A model generated the notes under the pieces. It made no database searches, was not told the origin of the DNA, and worked only from the letters and a program-made list of their open reading frames with translations. Positions 58,109 to 64,000 of a DNA stretch of 64,000 bases are shown in pieces (the first letter of the stretch is position 1; each line of letters begins with the position of its first letter). Location of the stretch: positions 1,178,001 through 1,242,000 of the forward strand of contig NZ_CP024870.1 in the NCBI RefSeq assembly GCF_002795265.1, given 5' to 3'. Source of the DNA: Spiroplasma clarkii. GTDB lineage: Bacteria; Bacillota_I; Bacilli_A; Mycoplasmatales; Mycoplasmataceae. The position numbers and the translations under genes were made by a program.

Positions 58109-59770
58109 TTACATTTCATTAATTACTTCAATACCAACTAAATCAAAGGCATTTGCCAAAACTTGGTAAATTGCACTCACTAATTGCACTCTTTGTTTAG
58201 TTAATTTTTCATCTGCAATATCAAAGAATTTTACATCAGCATAATATGAGTGAAATCTTTTTGCTAGGTTTTGAATAAAATCACAAATTATATTTGGTAA
58301 TCTTGAACTTGCTGCATATTCCACTGTTTTATTAAATGAATCTAATAAAATTAGAAGTTGTCTTTCTTTAACACTTGTTAATAAATCAAAACTAATTTTT
58401 TCATCATATAAACCATCAGCTTTGGCTTTATTAATGATTTTACTACATCTTGCAGTTGCATATTGAGCATAGTAAACTGGATTGGTGCTGTTTTTTTGCA
58501 CTGCTACATCTAAATCAAAGTCCATATGACTTGATGGAGTTTTTGAAACTAACATGTATCTAATTGAATCTTTCCCCACCATTTCCATTAAGTCAATTAA
58601 TCAAACAGCAGTTCCTTTTCTTTTTGACATTTTATACTCTTGGCCATCTTTCATTAGTCTAACCATCTGAATCATATCAATATCTAATAAACCAAGTTTG
58701 TGACCCAATAATGCTAATCCAGCATTCATTCTAATAATGTAACCATGGTGATCTCCACCTCAGAAGTTAATGTATTTATCTGATTTACTTCTGTTAAATC
58801 TAATATTATGACAAGCTAAATCAGGAGTTATGTAAGTAAAATCTCCATTAGATTTTACTAAAACTCTATCTTTGTCGTCCCCAAATTCTGTGGTTTTTAA
58901 TCAAATAGCTCCATCTTTATCATAGGCTTTACCTAATTTTTTATAGATTGCTAACATATCTTCAATTGCATGATTGCTGTACATTTCAGCTTCACTAGTA
59001 TACAAGTCAATTTGTACTCCTAAATCAATTAATTGTTGTTTGATTTCTTTCATAAATAAAGTGATAGATTTTTGTTTAAAAATTTCATGAACTTCTGGAT
59101 CTGAAATTTTGTTTTCAACAATATCTAAATCTTGATATTTATCACCATATTCATCAATCAATTTCTTGGCAACTTCAGCATACATGTCCCCACCATACAT
59201 TTCTTCTGGTTTGGTTACTTCTTTGCCCAACAATTGTTTGTAGTGGTAAAACAAAGTTGAAGCAGCAATGTTAATTTGATTTCCAGCATCATTAGTGTAG
59301 TATTCAGTTTCTACTTCATAACCTGCAAACCTTAAAATTCTTGCCACTGAATCTCCAATGGCTCCATTTCTAGCATGACCAATATGTAAATATCCAGTTG
59401 GGTTAGCTGAAACTAACTCTAAATTATATTTATATTTTTTTGGTTGAGATTTCCCATAGTTTTGTTTTTTTGCTATCACTTCACTCAAAATATCTTTAAA
59501 TAAAGCATCATTTAATTTCATATTAATGAATCCAGGACCAGCAATATCAACACTTGAGAAAATATCTAAGTTACGTAAGTCATTCACCACCAACTGAGCA
59601 AGATCTCTAGGGTTCTTGCTGTTTAATTTTGAATTAATCATGGCAAAATTAGTTGCAAAATCACCATTGTTTTCTTCTCTTGGTTTTTCAATTAAAACCT
59701 CTCCTTGGAGCTTATGCTTCTTTTTTATTTCTTCAAATGCTGAAGTTATTTTTTCTACTAATAAACTCAT
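58109..59770 (-). CDS. argS: Arginyl-tRNA synthetase
   Basis: The 553-residue class Ia enzyme was rebuilt through TGA codons (58901 and others). Add-1 domain at the N-terminus ([19 protein letters not shown]) is followed by the HIGH-like motif [19 protein letters not shown]. Arg-binding YTNDAGNQ follows, then KMSK in [16 protein letters not shown]. The C-terminal helical domain binds the anticodon. The gene is divergent from arcA, which also draws on arginine. Confidence 0.96.
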
Positions 59771-59793
59771 TTTATTTTCTCCTTTACAAATTT

Positions 59794-59799
59794 ATTATA
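59794..59799 (-). promoter_or_regulatory. Candidate -10 element of argS
   Basis: TATAAT on the minus strand, 24 bases before the argS ATG, with AGGAG between. No strong -35 is seen. Confidence 0.4.
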
Positions 59800-59917
59800 A
59801 CCACTAATTGTTTAACTGCTAATTTTTTTTCAAAAAAATTTCTTAGAATATATTTTATAAACAAAAAGTTTTTTTGGAAATCCGTTGCTTTTTAATAGAT
59901 TTAGGTATTTAATTAAT

Positions 59918-59961
59918 TTGTAGGCACCAAGTGAAAGGAGTGCCTCAAAATATCCCTACAA
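59918..59961 (+). promoter_or_regulatory. Foldable leader element upstream of arcA
   Basis: TTGT..AGGCAC..GTGCCT..ACAA nests two stems around a loop with CAAGTGAAAGGA. TTGTAGG can also pair with CCTACAA, which would exclude the inner stem. It ends 72 bases before the arcA ATG. No recognised riboswitch class was matched. A regulatory role is inference. Confidence 0.4.
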
Positions 59962-60033
59962 CCAAAAAACTTAGTTAAAAAGTTTACAACTGAATAAGAT
60001 AGCAATTCTAATTGTTACAAAGGAGAAAAAAAT

Positions 60034-61218
60034 ATGAGCAAAATAAATGTTTTTTCAGAGATTGAACCTCTAGAAGTGGTTCTCTTACATAGACCCGGAA
60101 AAGAAGTCGAAAGTTTAACTCCAGATCTATTAGAAAGGTTGCTATTTGATGACATTCCTTTCTTAAAAGTAGCTCAAGCTGAGCATGATGCTTTTGCAAA
60201 ACACTTAACAGACAATGGTGTTAAAGTTTTATACATTGAAAAACTTGTAGCAGAAACATTAGACCAAAATCCAAATTTGCGTGAAAAATTTGTTGATCAA
60301 TTTATAAGTGAAGCTAACATTGAAAGTAAATGAGCAGCTCGTTATAAAGAATTTTTAATGAGAATGGATAACCAAACAATGGTTAATGAAATGATTGGTG
60401 GTACTAAAAAAATAGATTTAGACCCTAAAGATAAATCAGATTATCCATTTATTGCAGATCCACTGCCAAATATTCTCTTTCAAAGAGATCCATTTGCATC
60501 AGTTGGAGAAGGAATTATTTTAAACAGAATGTGAAGTGTCACAAGAAATCGTGAAACACTCTTCCCAAACTTTGTTTTCCACAACCACAAAGACTTTGCA
60601 GGGGACTTATTTTTCTGATATGACCGTGATGAAACTCACCCAATTGAAGGTGGTGACGTACTAGTACTTAATGATAATACACTAATTATAGGTATTTCAC
60701 AACGTACTGAACTAGAAGCTGTTAAAAAAATGGCAGAGCGCTTATTTGCCAACAGCAATTACCAAAAAATCTTAGCAATTGACTTGCCAAAAACTCGTAG
60801 CTTTATGCATTTAGACACAGTCTTTACAAATATTGACTATGACAAATTCATTGTCCACCCATTAATTTTTGACAATATTGATGCTTTTAAACTACATGAA
60901 ATTACTCGTGAAGGAATCAAAGACATTAATAAAGGTTTAATTGATGTACTTGGAGAACTAACAGGTAAAAAAGTTACTTTAATCAAATGTGGAGGAGAAG
61001 ATCCTATTGCTGCAGGTCGGGAACAATGAAACGATGGAACCAATGTTCTAACCATTGCCCCAGGGAAAGTTATAGCTTATGACCGTAACTGAGTGACAAT
61101 TGATCTACTAAAAAAAGCAGGAGTTGAAGTATTACTAATGCCAAGTAGTGAACTTTCAAGAGGACGTGGTGGACCTAGATGTATGTCAATGCCACTTGTT
61201 AGAAAACACAAAAAATAA
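60034..61218 (+). CDS. arcA: Arginine deiminase
   Basis: It hydrolyses arginine to citrulline and ammonia, the first step of arginine fermentation. The 394-residue protein was rebuilt through TGA codons (60331, 61027 and others). The family blocks are [46 protein letters not shown] and [16 protein letters not shown]. The nucleophilic Cys is in [10 protein letters not shown] at the C-terminus, preceded by SRGRGG. An AAAGGAG site lies 9 bases upstream. It leads the operon arcA-argF-arcD-arcC. Confidence 0.96.
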
Positions 61219-61242
61219 TAATTATAAAGGGAGAAATTAACT

Positions 61243-62232
61243 ATGTTAAATTTAAAAGGAAGAAGTTTAATGACGTTATTAGATTTTTCACCCAGAGAAA
61301 TCCAATATCTTTTAGACTTATCAAGAGATTTAAAAAGAGCCAAATATGCAGGAACTGAAGTTCCAAAATTAGTGGGTAAAAATATTGCCCTATTATTTCA
61401 AAAAACTAGTACCAGAACGCGATGTGCTTTTGAAGTAGCAGCCCATGACCAAGGAGCTCACGTTACCTACATTGGAGCCGATGGATCACAAATGGGAATT
61501 AAAGAATCAATCGCAGATACTGCTCGAGTTTTGGGTAGAATGTATGACGGAATTCAATTTAGATGTTTTAGACATGAAGATGTTTTAGAATTAGATAAAT
61601 ATGCTGGAGTTCCAGTCTTTAATGGGTTGTCTGATTTATTTCACCCAACTCAAATGATTGCAGACTTAATGACAATAATTGAAGAATTTAAAACATTAAA
61701 AGGAATTAAAATGGTGTTTTGTGGTGATGCCCATAACAATGTGGCTAACTCACTAATGGTGGCCAGTGCCAAAATGGGAATGCATTTTGTAGCAGCTGCT
61801 CCAAAACACTTATGACCTGAAGAAAAATTAATTGATCAATGCAAAAAAATTGCTAAAGAAACAGGTGCAATTTTAGAATTTGATGAAGATATTATCAAAG
61901 CAGCCAAAGATGCTCATGTAATTTATACAGACATTTGAGTATCAATGGGTGAACCTGACTCAGTTTGAGATGAAAGAATCAAACTATTAAGTCCTTACCA
62001 AGTAAATAGTAATGTAATGAAAAGTGCCCGCAAGGATGCAATTTTCTTACACTGCTTACCTTCATACCACGATCTAAAAACAGATATTGGGAAAAAAATT
62101 CATGAAAAATATGGATTAAAAGAAATGGAAGTAACTGACGAAGTCTTTGAATCTAAAAAATCAAAAGTTTTTGAGGAAGCAGAAAACAGAATGCATTCAA
62201 TTAAAGCAATAATGGTTGCTATGATGCGATAA
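61243..62232 (+). CDS. argF: Ornithine carbamoyltransferase (catabolic)
   Basis: It converts citrulline and phosphate to ornithine and carbamoyl phosphate in the deiminase pathway. The 329-residue protein was rebuilt through TGA codons (61813 and others). The carbamoyl-phosphate site is [16 protein letters not shown]. Family blocks [29 protein letters not shown] and [10 protein letters not shown] (the Cys-containing ornithine site, HCLP) are intact. GGGAG lies upstream. It is 24 bases after arcA. Confidence 0.95.
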
Positions 62233-62269
62233 ATTCTAAAAACAAGTTTATAAAGAAAGGAAAAATAAA

Positions 62270-63763
62270 ATGGAAGTAAAAGAAAAGAAAAAATGAAAAT
62301 TTAAAATGCCTACAGCCTTTACAATTTTGTTTTTCATTATTGCCTTCTTGGTAATAATGTCTTGAATTCTGCATTGAAGTGGTGTCACTTATGATGGTGC
62401 AGATGGAGCTACAAAAATTGGAGCTATGGGTATCCTAGATATCTTCTGGTCTATCTGTCAAGGTTTCGTTGATAGAGCTGAGATTATAATTTTTATCTTA
62501 GTACTAGGAGGATTTATCTTCATTGTTTTAGAAACTAAAGCACTTGAAGCCTTTACCCAATCAGTTTCAAAAAAATTAGGAAATAGATCAATTTTCTTAA
62601 TACCAATAATGATGTTCTTCTTCAGTTTCTGTGGTTCAACTTATGGAATGGCTGAAGAAACATTAGGATTTTATATGATCTTAATTCCCCTTGTCCTTTC
62701 AATGGGATATGATAAATTCACTGGATTAATGATTGTTTTATTTGGAGCTGGAGCTGGAGTATTAACTTCAACAGTTAACCCCTTTGTGATTGCTGTTGCT
62801 GTTGATGCTGCTAAAGTTGAAGGCTTATCATCAAGTAATGGTATGGCTTGAAGATGAATTTCTTGAGTTATTATTACTGGTGCTGCTATTACAATGGTTA
62901 CATTATATGCAGTTAAAGTTAAAAAAAATCCACAAAAATCATACACTTTCGCAACACTTGAAGGTGATAAAACTTTCTTCTTAGGAGAACAACAAGAAGA
63001 AGTTAAATTTACAAAAAGAAGAATTGCCACACTAGTAATTTTCTTAATGACATTTGTTATTATGGTTGTTTACTTAGTGGCTTGAGATGACATTACCAAC
63101 AGCACAGCAATGGGAAATGCAGGAGAATGAGTAAATACAAATATTCCTTATCTAACTGCTTTAATTCCTGGATTTGGAATGGGATACTTAGTTGAAGTAT
63201 CAGTCTTCTTCTTTGTTAGTGCCTTAATCATTGCTCTAATTGGTTGAAGTGGTGAAGAACATTATGTTAACGCCATGATTGATGGAGCTAGAGATTTATT
63301 AGGAGTATGTTTAGTAATTGCCACAGCTGGTGGAGTTGGAATTATTATGGACAGTAGTGGTATCCAAAGTCTAGTAGTTGATGGTCTTTCAAAAGGAATG
63401 GACGGACTAAACTCAGTTGTCTTCTTATTATTATCATTTATTATTTTCTTACCTTTATCATTCCTAATTCCTTCAACAAGTGGGTTTGCAGCAGCAATCT
63501 TCCCAGTTTGAGGGCCACTTGCAGCTTCAATTGGAACTGGAGCCACAGGAGTAGCTAGTGGATCAATTCTTGCATTTAGTTTTGCAAGTGGGATCTTAAA
63601 CCTATTCACTCCAACAAGTGGAGTTGTTATGGGTGCTTTAGGAATTGCAAAAATGGATTATGGAACATTTATGAAAGGGTCATGAAAATTCATTCTAGTT
63701 ATGACTGGAACTGCACTTGCCCTATTATTATTAGGTTCTGCATTACCAGCATCAGTATTTTAG
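62270..63763 (+). CDS. Arginine/ornithine antiporter-like permease (YfcC family)
   Basis: The 497-residue membrane protein was rebuilt through many TGA codons. About 12 hydrophobic segments are visible. The N-terminal part (TAFTILFFIIAFLVIMSWIL) and the conserved AEETLGFYMILIPLVLSMGYD, STVNPFVIAVAVDAA and PLSFLIPSTSGFAAAIFPV blocks match YfcC/C4-dicarboxylate-type carriers. In arginine deiminase operons such genes take the place of arcD and exchange arginine for ornithine. That substrate is inferred from the operon. It lies between argF (37 bases) and arcC (10 bases). Confidence 0.8.
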
Positions 63764-63773
63764 GAGGAAAAAA

Positions 63774-64000
63774 ATGGCTAAAATAGTAGTTGCAGTTGGA
63801 GGCAATGCCTTAGGTAATAATCCTGAAGAGCAAAAAGAGATTGTCAAAATAACTGCAAAAAATCTTGTTGATATGGTGGAAAATGGTCACAACCTTGTGA
63901 TTGTCCATGGAAATGGACCTCAAGTTGGAATGATCAATCAGGCCTTTAGCATAGCAAATGCCCATGATAAAAATTCACCAGTTGTAGATTTTCCTGAATG
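63774..64000 (+). CDS. arcC: Carbamate kinase, N-terminal part (cut by window edge)
   Basis: It transfers phosphate from carbamoyl phosphate to ADP, yielding ATP, ammonia and CO2. About 75 residues are in the window: KIVVAVGGNALGNNPEEQ (the amino-acid-kinase start), VENGHNLVIVHGNGPQVGM and the beginning of the next block (NSPVVDFPEW). GGAGG lies 6 bases before the ATG, 10 bases after the permease stop codon. It completes the arginine fermentation operon. Confidence 0.93.
   Translation, partial: MAKIVVAVGGNALGNNPEEQKEIVKITAKNLVDMVENGHNLVIVHGNGPQVGMINQAFSIANAHDKNSPVVDFPE

Noticed and set aside
1-64000. tRNA, rRNA or CRISPR loci
   Set aside because: No cloverleaf-like sequences, rRNA segments or regularly spaced repeats were found on reading. 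A covariance search would be needed to exclude a single tRNA.

Overview
The window comes from a wall-less bacterium of class Mollicutes, most likely a Spiroplasma or a close entomoplasma relative. The DNA is very AT-rich. Almost every housekeeping gene reads through in-frame TGA, which must encode Trp; ORFs called with the standard code break at these sites. A mreB gene, a MEP-pathway ispG, a single ferredoxin, nagA/nagB and an arginine deiminase operon all fit Spiroplasma better than Mycoplasma. The genus is an inference. No rRNA, tRNA or CRISPR array was seen.

Layout, left to right. 1-5.6 kb: a partial dnaD-like gene, the minus-strand run cmk-der-gpsA-hup, an orphan ferredoxin and mreB. 5.7-13.9 kb is the accessory part: two duplicated His-rich ECF S-component-like membrane genes flank an ABC-2 type exporter whose ATPase is a pseudogene. 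An IS1202/ISNCY-like element follows, its right end forming the C-terminus of a large secreted, membrane-anchored protein. A RibU-like S component comes next. 14-25 kb: ppa, glpX, yebC, a mannitol-type EIIA, nagA-nagB, a deoxynucleoside kinase, rluB-scpB-scpA, a HEPN-like unknown and ispG. 25-37 kb: large membrane proteins, the rpsP-(khpA-like)-rimM-trmD-rplS operon, pyrH-frr with two small zinc-ribbon membrane proteins, a ThiT-like transporter under a TPP riboswitch, and rpsB-tsf. 38-43 kb: ferritin, a PepV-like dipeptidase, rplU-prp-rpmA with an L21 leader, a double-glycine leader peptide, rsmI and greA. 43.2-44.5 kb: an IS3 element inserted into the last codons of a MATE exporter with 14-16 bp flanking repeats. 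44-59.8 kb: uvrC, ftsK, a catalytically degenerate RNase J, a rhodanese, nadK, trpS, infC-rpmI-rplT and argS. 60-64 kb: the operon arcA-argF-arcD-arcC (cut by the window edge), with a foldable leader.

Functional picture. Information processing dominates. Catabolism is represented by arginine fermentation (arcA, argF, arcD-like antiporter, arcC; ATP from carbamoyl phosphate) and amino-sugar use (nagA, nagB). Vitamin uptake is represented by several ECF S components without their EcfA/EcfT partners, so a shared module elsewhere is implied. Genome plasticity is visible in two ISs, one gene duplication and one exporter pseudogene.

The most unusual points are: a bacteriocin-like GG-leader peptide that seems to need an AUC start; the His-rich duplicated S components; a secreted protein with degenerate metalloprotease-like motifs; an RNase J that has lost its metal ligands; and IS insertions that rewrite the C-termini of two host proteins. 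Coordinates of split genes were rebuilt by reading TGA as Trp and checking that fragments share a frame.
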